From Pseudomonadota bacterium (GTDB lineage Bacteria > Myxococcota_A > Polyangia > GCA-2747355): 60,271 nucleotides of DNA. Position numbers and translations under genes: made by a program. Below the pieces are notes generated by a model. The model was given only the letters and a program-made list of their open reading frames with translations, was not told the origin of the DNA and ran no database searches. Positions 51,184-59,537 of the stretch are shown one piece after another. Where the stretch lies: NCBI GenBank assembly GCA_016711215.1, contig JADJTL010000008.1, positions 1-60,271 on the forward strand, in the 5' to 3' direction. Each line of letters begins with the position of its first letter. Positions within the stretch are counted from its first letter, which is position 1.

Positions 51184-51212
51184 CGTCGCGCTGTCAAACG
51201 CGGCGCGCGACG
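51184..51212. repeat. 8-bp inverted repeat in the DksA-like gene leader
   Basis: CGTCGCGC (51184-51191) and GCGCGACG (51205-51212) are exact complements around a 13-base loop that is locally AT-richer (TGTCAAACG). It lies 25-53 bases upstream of the start codon on the minus strand and could be an operator or leader hairpin. Confidence 0.6.
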
Positions 51213-51457
51213 GCTGTCGCAAGCGTCGCGATGGAACACTCGTCGGGTCTGTGGCCTGGCGCGATGCCCCTGCCGATCCGTCGGCGAGTTCGCGCCGCCG
51301 CACCGTCATTGCCCCGACCGCGGGAGCTACCTCGGCGTCGGCTGCCCCCTGTTGCCCCTACGCCAATGTCGGATCAGCCCCCCGGCTCCGCTGCCCCGCA
51401 CGCATCGCGTGGCGGTGCCGGCCTTGGGTTGCGCAGCGTTGGCGACGGTCGCCATGA

Positions 51458-51473
51458 TGGCACGCCACATGCT
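51458..51473 (+). promoter_or_regulatory. candidate sigma-54 promoter for the porin gene
   Basis: TGGCAC, five bases, ATGCT. The invariant GG and GC are exactly 10 bases apart, and only one position departs from the TGGCAC-N5-TTGC consensus. It lies 136 bases upstream of the porin ATG, and a sigma-54-dependent activator gene follows the porin, which strengthens the reading. Confidence 0.55.
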
Positions 51474-51608
51474 AGCGGTCGCGGGCCGTAGGTCGCGCGC
51501 CCACAGTGACGCGCTTCAGCGCGCAGCCGCGTCGTTCTGTCGGCGCAACGCCGCCGCAACCAGCAGCGGGACCGGGCGATGAGTCGGGCCGGTCCGAGGG
51601 GAGGCAAC

Positions 51609-52832
51609 ATGATTACGGTACGGTCTTCGACGAGCAAGCAACGAGTGCCGAGTGGGCGCTGGCGACGAGCGGTGGCGCGGCACACGAGGGCGCCGCTGCT
51701 GATTGCGGCCTGTGCGGTGGCGCTGCTGCCGCGCGCTGCCAGCGCCGAGGAGACCGCGGCCAAGTCCTGGTACGACAGCATCAGCTACCGCGCCTTCGTC
51801 GATGCCTACTACTCAGTGAACTATCGTTTCCCCAAGCCCGATGACAACTCGGTGGGGATGGTCCGCGCCTTCGACCAAGACAATGGCTTCGCGCTGTCTT
51901 GGGCAGGTCTCGATCTGAGCACGCCGACGGAGCCGGTGGGCGGCACGGTCAGCCTGCGCTTCGGACCGACGGCAAACCGCTTCGCGCTGGCAGATGCGGG
52001 CCTCGACTTCGGGCTCGAGTTCCTCAAGCAGGCCTTCGTCAGCTGGAAGCCGCTGGCGCGCCTGACGCTCGACTTCGGCAAGTTCGGCACCCCCTTCGGA
52101 GCCGAGGTCTCCGAGGCACAGGACAACTTCAACTACACCCGCGGGGTGCTCAACTGGGCCGGCCAGCCCTTCTTTCATACCGGCCTGCGCGCGACGCTGA
52201 CGCTGAGCGAGCAGCTGACCGCCACGCTGATCGCGGTGAATGGTTGGGACCGCACCCTCGACAACAACACGATGAAGACCTTCGGCCTGCAGCTCGCCTA
52301 CACGACGCAGCCGGTCAGCGTGGTGCTGGGCTACATGGTCGGCCCGGAGCAGGACGACGCCGTCAGGGAAACGGACGCCGAGACCGGCGCCGTGTCGGTG
52401 CGCGAGGACAGCGAGGCGAACGGCCGCCTACGGCACTTTGTCGATGCCATCGTCACGGCGCGACCGAGTGAAAAGCTCACTTTCCTCCTCAACGGCGATC
52501 TCGGCGCCGAGACCTTCGCGAGCAGCGGCGGCGACGACACCTCGCTCTGGTACGGGGCGAGTCTCGGCGTGCAGTATCGCCCGACGGCGACCGTGGCCGG
52601 CGCCTTGCGCGGCGAGTACTTTGGCGACCCCGACGGCATTCGCCTCGGCGTGGCGGACCAGAACATCGTCACCGGCACCCTGACCCTCGACTATCTGCCC
52701 TCGCCCTACCTGGTCTTGCGCCTCGACAACCGCCTGGACTGGGCCGACCAGGGCATCTTTGCCAGCGGGACGAGCGCCGGCAAGGATACGCAGTTCACGA
52801 CGACGCTCGGTGTGATCGTCAAGTCGAGTTGA
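51609..52832 (+). CDS. outer-membrane beta-barrel protein (Bbp2 / DUF1597-like porin)
   Basis: 407 aa. A basic N-terminus and hydrophobic segment (APLLIAACAVALLPRAASA) form a signal peptide. The mature chain opens with ISYRAFVDAYYSVNYRFPKP and RAFDQDNGFALSWAGLDL, as in putative Bbp2-type porins. Strands of alternating hydrophobic/polar residues continue to the end (TLTLDYLPSPYLVLRLDNRL), which suits a barrel. The family assignment is by eye. A strong AGGGGAGG lies 5 bases before ATG 51609. Upstream is a sigma-54 promoter candidate. The transported compound is unknown. Confidence 0.82.
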   Translation: MITVRSSTSKQRVPSGRWRRAVARHTRAPLLIAACAVALLPRAASAEETAAKSWYDSISYRAFVDAYYSVNYRFPKPDDNSVGMVRAFDQDNGFALSWAGLDLSTPTEPVGGTVSLRFGPTANRFALADAGLDFGLEFLKQAFVSWKPLARLTLDFGKFGTPFGAEVSEAQDNFNYTRGVLNWAGQPFFHTGLRATLTLSEQLTATLIAVNGWDRTLDNNTMKTFGLQLAYTTQPVSVVLGYMVGPEQDDAVRETDAETGAVSVREDSEANGRLRHFVDAIVTARPSEKLTFLLNGDLGAETFASSGGDDTSLWYGASLGVQYRPTATVAGALRGEYFGDPDGIRLGVADQNIVTGTLTLDYLPSPYLVLRLDNRLDWADQGIFASGTSAGKDTQFTTTLGVIVKSS

Positions 52833-52854
52833 GCACTGCGCAGCCTGGAGGCGG

Positions 52855-52880
52855 CCCACGGCGGCAGCGCGTCGCGTGGG
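52855..52880 (+). terminator. hairpin after the porin gene, weak terminator candidate
   Basis: CCCACG and CGTGGG pair perfectly around 14 bases, with partial extension by flanking GCGGC / GCCGC. It lies 22 bases past the porin stop, with no U-run. Confidence 0.3.
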
Positions 52881-52905
52881 TCGCCGCGCACTGGGACGGA
52901 GGCGC

Positions 52906-52935
52906 TTGACAAAATGCGCCAATCCTACATCTATG
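52906..52935 (+). promoter_or_regulatory. TTGACA promoter-like element at the start of the sigma-54 activator gene
   Basis: A perfect -35 TTGACA (52906-52911) with a poor -10 (TCTATG after 18 bases). The preceding context GGCGCTTGACA is identical to that of the tRNA-Lys promoter at the right end. If used, transcription would begin downstream of ATG 52914, and translation would have to start at ATG 52965. Confidence 0.35.
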
Positions 52936-54554
52936 TCGGCCAAGGTTTTGTTTCGGACTTGGCCATGACCCCGCGGAACGATTTGCCCGAGAGCGAGCGC
53001 GAGCGCCCGATCGATCGCGAGCCGCGCGAGCTGCGCGAGCTGCGCTTGCTCTTCGAGGTCGGCGAAATCCTCGACCGCAGCCCGGACCTGCGCGATGTGA
53101 TCGAGCCGGTGCTCGAGGCGCTGGCCCTGCACCGCGGCCTGATGCGCGGCACGATCACCTTGATCGACCCCGCCACCGGAGAGATCGCCATCGAGGCCGC
53201 CTACGGCCTCTCGGCGGGGCAGCGGGAGCGCGGGCGCTACAAGCTCGGCGAGGGTATCACCGGCCAGGTCGTGCAGACCGGTCGCGCCGTCGTCGTCCCC
53301 TCGCTCTCCGAGGCGTCGGGCTTCCTCGATCGCACTGGCGCGCGTCGGCGCTTGCGCAAGGAGGATGTCTCCTTCGTCTGTGTCCCGATCAAGATCGGCA
53401 AAGAGGTGATCGGTGCGCTCAGCGCCGACTGTGCCGCCTCGGAGGGCGCGCTGGACCAGCATAACGAGCGCCTGCTCTCGACGGTCGCGGCGATGATCGC
53501 CCAAGCCGCGCGGGTGCGGCAGGCAGCGCAGCAGGAGCGACAACGCCTGCTCGAGGAGAATCGCCGGCTCCAAGAGGAGCTGAAGACGCGCTTTCGTCCG
53601 GCCAACATCATTGGCAACGCGCGCGCGATGCAGCCGGTGTACGACATGATCGCCTGGGTTTCGCCGAGCGACACGACGGTGATGATTCGCGGCGAGAGCG
53701 GCGTTGGCAAGGAGCTGATCGCCAACGCGATCCACTACAACAGTGAGCGCTCGTCACGCCCGCTGGTCAAGGTCAACTGCGCCGCGCTGCCCGAGTCGGT
53801 GCTCGAGAGCGAGCTCTTCGGGCACGAGGCGGGCGCGTTCACCGGCGCGCTGCGGCAGCGGCGCGGACGCTTCGAGCTGGCGCATAGCGGCACGATCTTC
53901 CTCGATGAGATCGGCGACCTGCCGCCGACGACACAGGTGCTGCTGCTGCGTGTGCTGCAGGAGCGCGAGTTCGAGCGGGTCGGGGGCGCGAGCACGATTC
54001 GCGTCGACGTGCGCATCGTCACGGCGACGAATCGCAACCTCGAGGCGCTGCTCGCTGCGGGGAAGTTTCGCGAGGATCTCTACTATCGGCTCAACGTCGT
54101 GCCGATCCACGTGCCGCCGCTGCGCGAGCGCAAGACGGACATCCCGCTGCTCGCCGACTTCTTCGTCGAGCGCTACAGCAAGTCGATGAAGAAGCCGATT
54201 CGCCGGATTTCGACGCCGGCGATCGACATGCTGACCAGCTACCACTGGCCCGGGAACGTGCGCGAGCTGGAAAATTGCATTGAGCGCGCCGTGCTGCTCA
54301 GCGATGACAGCGTGATCCACGGTCATCATCTGCCGCCGACGCTGCAGACCCAGGACGCCACCAACACGGCGCCCAAGGGTACCTTGCTGGAGGCGCTGGA
54401 GGCGCTGGAGCGCGAGCTGTTGGTCGAGGCGCTCAAGCGCTGTCGCGGAAACATGGCGCAGGCCGCTCGCGAGCTGGATATCACTGAGCGGGTGATGGGT
54501 CTGCGCGTGCGCAAGTTCGGGGTCGACTGGCGGCGCTTCCGCGCCGGCGCGTAG
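52914..54554 (+). CDS. sigma-54-dependent transcriptional activator, GAF sensor (NifA-like)
   Basis: 546 aa. An N-terminal GAF domain (about 45-205, with LGEGITGQVVQTGRAVVVPSL) is followed by a coiled linker and then the AAA+ domain: Walker A GESGVGKE near residue 259, the sigma-54 contact GAFTGA near 307, Walker B TIFLDEIGDLP and arginine-finger regions. A short HTH end is of Fis type (RCRGNMAQAARELDITERVMGLRVRKFG). The GAF ligand is unknown. GGAGG 11 bases upstream favours ATG 52914, but a TTGACA overlapping that site would instead favour ATG 52965 (529 aa). It sits directly after the porin whose promoter looks sigma-54 dependent. Confidence 0.94.
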   Translation: MRQSYIYVGQGFVSDLAMTPRNDLPESERERPIDREPRELRELRLLFEVGEILDRSPDLRDVIEPVLEALALHRGLMRGTITLIDPATGEIAIEAAYGLSAGQRERGRYKLGEGITGQVVQTGRAVVVPSLSEASGFLDRTGARRRLRKEDVSFVCVPIKIGKEVIGALSADCAASEGALDQHNERLLSTVAAMIAQAARVRQAAQQERQRLLEENRRLQEELKTRFRPANIIGNARAMQPVYDMIAWVSPSDTTVMIRGESGVGKELIANAIHYNSERSSRPLVKVNCAALPESVLESELFGHEAGAFTGALRQRRGRFELAHSGTIFLDEIGDLPPTTQVLLLRVLQEREFERVGGASTIRVDVRIVTATNRNLEALLAAGKFREDLYYRLNVVPIHVPPLRERKTDIPLLADFFVERYSKSMKKPIRRISTPAIDMLTSYHWPGNVRELENCIERAVLLSDDSVIHGHHLPPTLQTQDATNTAPKGTLLEALEALERELLVEALKRCRGNMAQAARELDITERVMGLRVRKFGVDWRRFRAGA

Positions 54555-54562
54555 CCCCGTCC

Positions 54563-54577
54563 AGCCTCGCCGAGGCT
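54563..54577. terminator. small hairpin between convergent genes
   Basis: AGCCTC and GAGGCT pair around GCC, 9 bases after the activator stop and 31 bases before the end of the convergent MinD-like gene. It is symmetric and could serve both, but it has no T-run. Confidence 0.35.
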
Positions 54578-54607
54578 CGTGCTCGGCGCAGGCGCGGGCG
54601 GCCGCTG

Positions 54608-56383
54608 CTAGCGCTTGCGGTCGCTCGCGGCCGTGTCGCTCGCGGCGGTGTAATGCGTCATGTAGCTATCGGCGACCAGCGCCGGGTCGAGGCCGAGTTG
54701 GCGCGCGACGGCCTTGACGAAGCCGCGCACATAGACTGGCGCAAGCCCGCCGGCGAAGTGCTCCGCCTCGATGCCTTGCAGGTAGCTGCGCGAGATCTTC
54801 GTGCGGTCGGCGAGATCCTGGAGGTCCGCGCCGCGCGCCTCGCGCACCTGGCGCAGCAGCTCGCCGGTGAACACGGTGTCGCGGGCGAGCAGCGGCATTT
54901 CTGGGCGCGCTCGGCCCGGCGTTTCATTGGCTGGCATGGTGTCGAAGCGGGCGTCTTCGCCGCGATCGAGCGCGGGCGGTAGCGTCGAGTCGTGAGCCTC
55001 GCCCTCGGGAAAGAGCTGCTGATTGTAGCGCTGCTGCTTCTCCGGATCGATCAGGGTCGCGTAGGCCTCCTCAGCGCGCTGCAGAAAGCGGCGCGTCTCC
55101 TCGGGCGGGGCGAGCCCGTAGACGGCGCTGGAGGCCGGCTCGTAGATGCGCCGGACCTGGCGGTGGGCGCGGCGCAGCTCCTCCTCGCTGGCCACCGGGT
55201 GGACGCCGAGCAGCTCGTAGTGGTTCTGTCGGTCCAGCGGGACCGGCAGCGGATCGCTGAGGGCGCCACGCTCGCGCGGTTCGCGCGCGATCAATCGGCG
55301 CGCGACGCGCTCGATGTCGCGGCTGACCTTGGCCTCGGGGTTCTCGACGAGCAGCGGGCGGCGCTTGCGAATACAGAGCCAGACGAGGTCATCGCTCTCG
55401 ACGTGGCCCAGGTATTCGACGGGCAGGCCGAGGTGGCGCCGCGCGACGGTCGCCAGGGCGGGTCCCAGCTCGAGATCGTCGCGGGTGCGCGTATCGTTGA
55501 CGACGATCAGCGGGCGCAGCTCGCTCATCGCCGTGGCCAGGGCGTCGGCCAGCGTGTCGCCACGAGCTGCGGCCGCCTCGCGTAGTTGGTTGGGCGAGGG
55601 AAGCCCGCAGTGCGCGTCATCCTCGACGGCGCGCAGCAGCACATCGACCCCCGGCAGGGCGCGGATCTGGCGCAGGTAGGTTGCCTTGATCAGGCGGGCC
55701 AGGCACTCCGTCGCGGTTGGCTCCGGGTGCGTGACCAGGACGTGGAGATCGGCAGCGAGCAAGGTGTCGATGGTGTTGAAGCCGGTGCCGGGCCCCACGT
55801 CGACCACCACGTAATCCGCCGTCAGGGTTGGGAGCTGCGAGAGGAAACGCTTCTTTTGCACCGGACGCGGGTTTGCGGCATCGAGGGCATTGGCCTGGCC
55901 CGGAACGAGCCCGAGGCCCTTGAAGGGAGTGTCGCAGACCATCTCCTCCAGTCGCCGGGCGTCATGGCGCAGGAAGCGGTGAAGCGAGCGCTGGGGCTCG
56001 TGAACTCCGACGAGCGTGTGCAGGTTCGGGGCGCCGAGGTTGGCATCGACTAGCACGACCCGTTTGCTGAGCTGTGCCAGGTAGATCGCGATGCTGGAGG
56101 CGATCACGCTGCAGCCGACACCGCCTTTGCCGCCGGCGATGGCGATGATGCGTGGGCGCGCCAGCCCCGGGACCTGGGCAGTCGTCGCGTCCCCGCCGGG
56201 GCCGTCGCAGTCCTGCGACGGATCGTCCTCGCACTCGCCCGCGGTCAAACCGCTCGCCTCAGCGCTGCCGCCTGCCCGCTCCCCCTCGGCGCTGCCGCCT
56301 GCCCGATCGGTGGGTGGCGCCGACGACATGGGGGCGCCGTTGCCGTCTCGGTCGGATACGCTCTTTGGCTCGGATGCACTCAT
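54608..56383 (-). CDS. three-domain fusion: MinD/FlhG-like P-loop protein, J-like domain, RodZ-type HTH
   Basis: 591 aa. After a polar Asp/Gly/Ser-rich leader of about 75 residues comes a MinD/ParA-like domain (78-370) with IIAIAGGKGGVGCSVIAS, VVLVDANLGAPNLHTLVG and YVVVDVGPGTGF. In the deviant Walker A the first lysine (K86) is kept, but the invariant second lysine is Cys91. Residues 387-456 look like a J domain (NHYELLGVHPVASEEELRRA, EEAYATLIDPEKQQRYN) yet lack the HPD tripeptide. Residues 506-575 resemble the Xre-type HTH of RodZ (LADRTKISRSYLQGIE). ATG 56383 has AGGTG upstream. The long in-frame extension beyond is a shadow of rluD. Confidence 0.85.
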   Translation of the reverse strand: MSASEPKSVSDRDGNGAPMSSAPPTDRAGGSAEGERAGGSAEASGLTAGECEDDPSQDCDGPGGDATTAQVPGLARPRIIAIAGGKGGVGCSVIASSIAIYLAQLSKRVVLVDANLGAPNLHTLVGVHEPQRSLHRFLRHDARRLEEMVCDTPFKGLGLVPGQANALDAANPRPVQKKRFLSQLPTLTADYVVVDVGPGTGFNTIDTLLAADLHVLVTHPEPTATECLARLIKATYLRQIRALPGVDVLLRAVEDDAHCGLPSPNQLREAAAARGDTLADALATAMSELRPLIVVNDTRTRDDLELGPALATVARRHLGLPVEYLGHVESDDLVWLCIRKRRPLLVENPEAKVSRDIERVARRLIAREPRERGALSDPLPVPLDRQNHYELLGVHPVASEEELRRAHRQVRRIYEPASSAVYGLAPPEETRRFLQRAEEAYATLIDPEKQQRYNQQLFPEGEAHDSTLPPALDRGEDARFDTMPANETPGRARPEMPLLARDTVFTGELLRQVREARGADLQDLADRTKISRSYLQGIEAEHFAGGLAPVYVRGFVKAVARQLGLDPALVADSYMTHYTAASDTAASDRKR

Positions 56384-56540
56384 TGGCGCCACACCTAGTC
56401 GTTGGCCGCGGCCGCCCGCCGTGGCTGCATAGCACGCCCCTTGGGCGCGCGTGAAGGCGCCCATCGCGGGCGCCGATCGCGGGCCGGTGGCCGGCGTGCT
56501 TGGGAGCCGCGCGGGCTGGAGCGACGGCAGCCTCGGTCTT

Positions 56541-56569
56541 TTGACAGCGATGAGACCCTCTGATAGCTT
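56541..56569 (+). promoter_or_regulatory. sigma-70-type promoter with extended -10
   Basis: TTGACA, 17 bases, TAGCTT preceded by TGA (extended -10 TGn). The start of transcription would be near 56577, about 26 bases before ATG 56603. It probably drives the 92-aa gene and the rluD-pgeF genes behind it. Confidence 0.6.
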
Positions 56570-56602
56570 GATTTCAGCCCTTTTGCGCATGAGAGTGACT
56601 GC

Positions 56603-56881
56603 ATGGCGAAGCCGGTCCGACAGCAAATCGACAAGCCCGAGCGCGCGCGGCAACTGGCGCGGGCGATTGCCTCGGATCTCAGCCTCTATCACGAGGCGAA
56701 GATCGTCGAGGGGATCGAGAATGACACGCTCTTCGAGGTGATGGCGGCTGAGATAACCGAGGGCCGCGACCTGTTCCAGAAGCGCGTCGCCGAGCCGCTG
56801 CATAAGCTCAATATCTACGATCGGGCCGTGGTGGACGTGCTGATCAAGAGCAAGGGACACGTAAAATCCAAGATCTGGTGA
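56603..56881 (+). CDS. small conserved-looking helical protein, function unknown
   Basis: 92 aa, hydrophilic and helical (ERARQLARAIASDLSLYHEAKI, GIENDTLFEVMAAEITEGRDLF), with no membrane helix and no cysteines. The balanced composition, unlike the Ala/Arg-rich shadow frames, and a promoter 34 bases upstream support a real gene. I recall similar short proteins in deltaproteobacteria but cannot name a family. It may be a nucleoid- or ribosome-associated helper; that is only a guess. Its last codons (HVKSKIW) are part of a 27-base element repeated 43 bases downstream. Confidence 0.75.
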   Translation: MAKPVRQQIDKPERARQLARAIASDLSLYHEAKIVEGIENDTLFEVMAAEITEGRDLFQKRVAEPLHKLNIYDRAVVDVLIKSKGHVKSKIW

Positions 56882-56930
56882 GCGAAGCTCCACGATCTGG
56901 CAGGTGAAATCCAAGCTCTGGTGAACGAAG
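56861..56930 (+). repeat. imperfect direct repeat, 27 bases at 43-base offset
   Basis: Copy 1 (56861-56887) spans the end and stop codon of the 92-aa gene. Copy 2 (56904-56930) contains the GTG start codon of rluD. They match at 24 of 27 positions; both contain AATCCAAG and TCTGGTGA. This is consistent with a local tandem duplication that shaped the intergenic junction. Confidence 0.85.
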
Positions 56931-57928
56931 GCGAAGACCTGGCGGTAGGGCCGCGAGCCGGCGAGCGGTGGGGTGCCGGCGGCTACCGTTTGACGGTCGC
57001 GGCGCAGGACGCCGGGCAGCGCCTCGATAGTTATCTCGCTCAGCACGCCGCAGCTCCCAGCCGCGCACAGATCAAGCGCCATCTCGATGCCGGTTGCTGC
57101 CTCGTGAATCGCGAGGCCGGGCGCCCGGCGCAGCGCGTCAAGGCAGGCGACGTCCTCAGCTACCGCCCGCCGCCGGCTGTGCCGAGTGAGGTGCGGCCGG
57201 AGGCGTTGGCGCTCGAGGTTTCCTACGAGGACGACGACCTGATCGTGATCGACAAGCCGGCGGGGATGGTCGTCCACCCGGCGCCCGGCCATCAAGAGGG
57301 CACGCTGGTCGCGGCCCTCTTGGCGCATTGTCGGCAGCTCTCCGGCGTCGGCGGCGTCCTGCGTCCCGGGATTGTTCATCGGCTGGACAAGCTGACCAGC
57401 GGGGTGATGGTCGCGACGAAGACCGACCGGGCGCATGAAGGGCTGAGCGAGCAGTTCCGGCGGCACACGATCGAGCGCGCCTACCTGGCACTTGTCGTCG
57501 GGCGGCTCGCCACGGTGAGCGGCAGCTTTCGCACCCTGCATGGGCGTCACCCGCACGATCGCAAGCGCTTCACCGCGCGCTGCGAGCGTGGACGCGCGGC
57601 GATCACGCATTGGCGGGTCGTCGAACGCTTCGCCGCCAGCTCGCTGGTGGAGGCGCGGCTGGAGACCGGGCGCACGCATCAGGTACGGGTGCATTTTGCC
57701 GAGAGCGGCCATAAGGTGCTTGGCGACCCGGTCTACGGCGGCTTGCCGGCCGATTCCTTGTTGCGCGAGCTCAGCCGCGCGCTGGGGCGCCAGGCGCTGC
57801 ACGCCTGCCAATTGGCCTTCGATCACCCCGTCAGCGGGGAGCGAATGCGCTTCGTCTCCGCGCTGCCCTCTGATATGCGGGAGGCGCTCTCGCGCCTGCG
57901 CGCGCCAGGCGGAGGAACCGATGACTGA
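56921..57928 (+). CDS. rluD: 23S rRNA pseudouridine synthase, RluD/RluA family
   Basis: 335 aa. An S4 RNA-binding domain (about 30-80, GQRLDSYLAQHAAAPSRAQI) is followed by the catalytic domain with VIDKPAGMVVHPAPGH and the active-site Asp156 in GIVHRLDKLTSGVMV (Leu where most relatives have Asp or Thr after RLDK). RLETGRTHQVRVH and LGDPVYGG are intact. In E. coli RluD modifies positions 1911, 1915 and 1917. The annotated GTG start lies in the duplicated element; downstream in-frame GTG/ATG starts before the S4 domain are possible. It overlaps pgeF by 8 bases. Confidence 0.93.
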   Translation: MNEGEDLAVGPRAGERWGAGGYRLTVAAQDAGQRLDSYLAQHAAAPSRAQIKRHLDAGCCLVNREAGRPAQRVKAGDVLSYRPPPAVPSEVRPEALALEVSYEDDDLIVIDKPAGMVVHPAPGHQEGTLVAALLAHCRQLSGVGGVLRPGIVHRLDKLTSGVMVATKTDRAHEGLSEQFRRHTIERAYLALVVGRLATVSGSFRTLHGRHPHDRKRFTARCERGRAAITHWRVVERFAASSLVEARLETGRTHQVRVHFAESGHKVLGDPVYGGLPADSLLRELSRALGRQALHACQLAFDHPVSGERMRFVSALPSDMREALSRLRAPGGGTDD

Positions 57929-58721
57929 GGGCGAGCGCGCGCGATTCTGGCTCGAAGGGGGCTCCGAGCGGCTGCTGCCGCTGGTTCGGTGCACGGCGCT
58001 CGAGTGCCCGGGCGTGCGTCACGGGTTCGGTACGCGGTGGGAGGCAGGGCCGATGCCACCCTCGGGCTGGCGAGGCGTCCGGCAGGCCGCCCGCTCGTCG
58101 CAGCAGCTAGGGGCGCTTGCGCGCACGCTGGGCGTCTCCGCCGACGCGCTCTTCCACGTGCGCCAGGTGCATGGCGCGAACGTGGTCGCGGTGCCCGCGG
58201 GGGCCAAACCAGGCGACCTCGAGTCGATCGCCGCCGATGCGCTGATCACGGGTGAGCCGGGCACGGCGGTGGCGGTCAGCACCGCCGACTGCGTGCCGGT
58301 GCTGATGGCCGATGCGCGCCGCGGGGTCGTGGCGGCGGTGCACGCCGGTTGGCGCGGCCTCGCCCAAGGGGTCCTCGAGGCGACCGTCGACCGCCTGGTC
58401 GCCGAGTGGGGCGCTTCGCTCGAGGACCTGGTGGCGGTGGCGGGTCCGGCGATCGGCAGCGAGGCCTACGAGGTGGGCGCTGAGGTCGTGGCGGCGCTCG
58501 GTCATCTCGCGCTGGCGTGGTCGCGGCCGGCGCCGGATCGCCCTCCGCACCTCGACCTGCGAGCGGCGGCCGGGGAGCTGCTGCGGCGCCGCGGGGTGGG
58601 GCACTTCGCGGCCAGTCCTCACTGCACGATGCGCGATGCCGCGCTCTTTTACTCGTATCGTCGCGAGGGCGCCGAAACCGGCCGCCAACTCAATGCAATC
58701 GCCCTCTTGCCTCGATCGTAG
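57921..58721 (+). CDS. pgeF: PgeF / YfiH-family (LACC1-like) multicopper-type protein
   Basis: 266 aa. The metal ligands His84 (RQVHGANV), Cys124 (STADCVPVL) and His141 (AVHAGWRGL) are in family order, and CTMRDAALFYSYRREGAETGRQL closes the protein. Members act as purine nucleoside phosphorylase/deaminase-like enzymes and have been linked to peptidoglycan editing. GGAGG lies 5 bases before ATG 57921, inside the rluD end. The frequent rluD-pgeF pairing in bacteria supports both calls. Confidence 0.92.
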   Translation: MTEGERARFWLEGGSERLLPLVRCTALECPGVRHGFGTRWEAGPMPPSGWRGVRQAARSSQQLGALARTLGVSADALFHVRQVHGANVVAVPAGAKPGDLESIAADALITGEPGTAVAVSTADCVPVLMADARRGVVAAVHAGWRGLAQGVLEATVDRLVAEWGASLEDLVAVAGPAIGSEAYEVGAEVVAALGHLALAWSRPAPDRPPHLDLRAAAGELLRRRGVGHFAASPHCTMRDAALFYSYRREGAETGRQLNAIALLPRS

Positions 58722-58772
58722 GTGGCGCGGCGAGGTGGAGCTCACGCCCAGTGAGCGGGAGGCGAGCGCAGG

Positions 58773-59537
58773 GTGTCGAGCCTGATGGGGCTTCAGCGTT
58801 TGCGACGCGCGCTTGGCTATGCTGTCCACGCGGATAGCTGGTTGGCGCTCGGCGTCCTCGCCCTGCTGCTGGCCCTCGCCGATCGCCTGGCGGCGCTCTG
58901 GGCCGGTGCCACGGTCCCGCTCGCCGTCGCGGGTCGGCTGATCTTTCTCGGCTACTTCTACCTGGTGCTGCGCAAGGCGAGTGCGGGCTCGCTGCGCCTG
59001 CCGCGGCCGCGAGACTACCGCGACGCCTGGGCGACCCTGGCGTTCCCCCTGCTCCAGGGCGCGGTGCTTGCCCTCTGGTACTGGTTGCCGCTGCTCTGGT
59101 GCGCAGAGCGCACGATCGGGTTGGGCGACTTCGCTCATCGCCTGCAGCTCAGGGCCATGGAGCTCCTGCGCATGCCGCGCTGGCAGAGCCTCGTCTGGCT
59201 CTGGTTCGAGCTCTTCTGCGTGCCGGCGGTGCTCACTACCGCGGCCGGCACCCAACACTGCTTGCGACTGGTCTGGCCGCCGGTGATTTGGCGCCACGCG
59301 CGGCGGGGCGGCCGCGCCTTCCTCGCGCTCGTCGCCACGCTGCAGGGTGTGGTCGTCGGGATGTTGCTCTTGCACGCGGTGGGCGGGCTGCTGGAGGATG
59401 CCGTGCCGGTGCCCTTCGCGGCGCCGCTGATGACGCATCTCTTCGCCTGCTGGGCAGCGCTGATCCAGGCGCGGCTCCTGGGTGACTTTGTCGCGGAGCA
59501 GGCGCGCGCGGAACGCGCCCAAGCGAGGGGACCATGA
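58773..59537 (+). CDS. polytopic membrane protein of unknown function
   Basis: 254 aa with about six hydrophobic helices (LALGVLALLLALADRLAALW, LAFPLLQGAVLALWYWLPLL, FLALVATLQGVVVGMLLLHA). No conserved charged motif I recognise; the general look is that of DUF4013-like membrane proteins with long amphipathic helices. The start GTG 58773 follows GGGAGG; an ATG four codons in is an alternative. It overlaps the next gene by 4 bases and follows pgeF by 51. Confidence 0.75.
   Translation: MSSLMGLQRLRRALGYAVHADSWLALGVLALLLALADRLAALWAGATVPLAVAGRLIFLGYFYLVLRKASAGSLRLPRPRDYRDAWATLAFPLLQGAVLALWYWLPLLWCAERTIGLGDFAHRLQLRAMELLRMPRWQSLVWLWFELFCVPAVLTTAAGTQHCLRLVWPPVIWRHARRGGRAFLALVATLQGVVVGMLLLHAVGGLLEDAVPVPFAAPLMTHLFACWAALIQARLLGDFVAEQARAERAQARGP

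Larger units (their letters stand above)
51160..51608. other. 0.45-kb regulatory region between DksA-like gene and porin
   Basis: No gene is supported here. The left part is the 5' leader of the DksA-like gene and has an 8-bp inverted repeat. The right part carries a sigma-54-type promoter match (51458-51473) for the porin gene, whose leader would be about 125 bases and ends in the ribosome site AGGGGAGG. Confidence 0.65.

Noticed and set aside
56384..57994. Minus-strand in-frame extension of the MinD-like gene to 57994
   Set aside because: This stretch is antisense to rluD and the 92-aa gene, both with clear family or promoter support. ATG 56383 with AGGTG gives a sensible protein.
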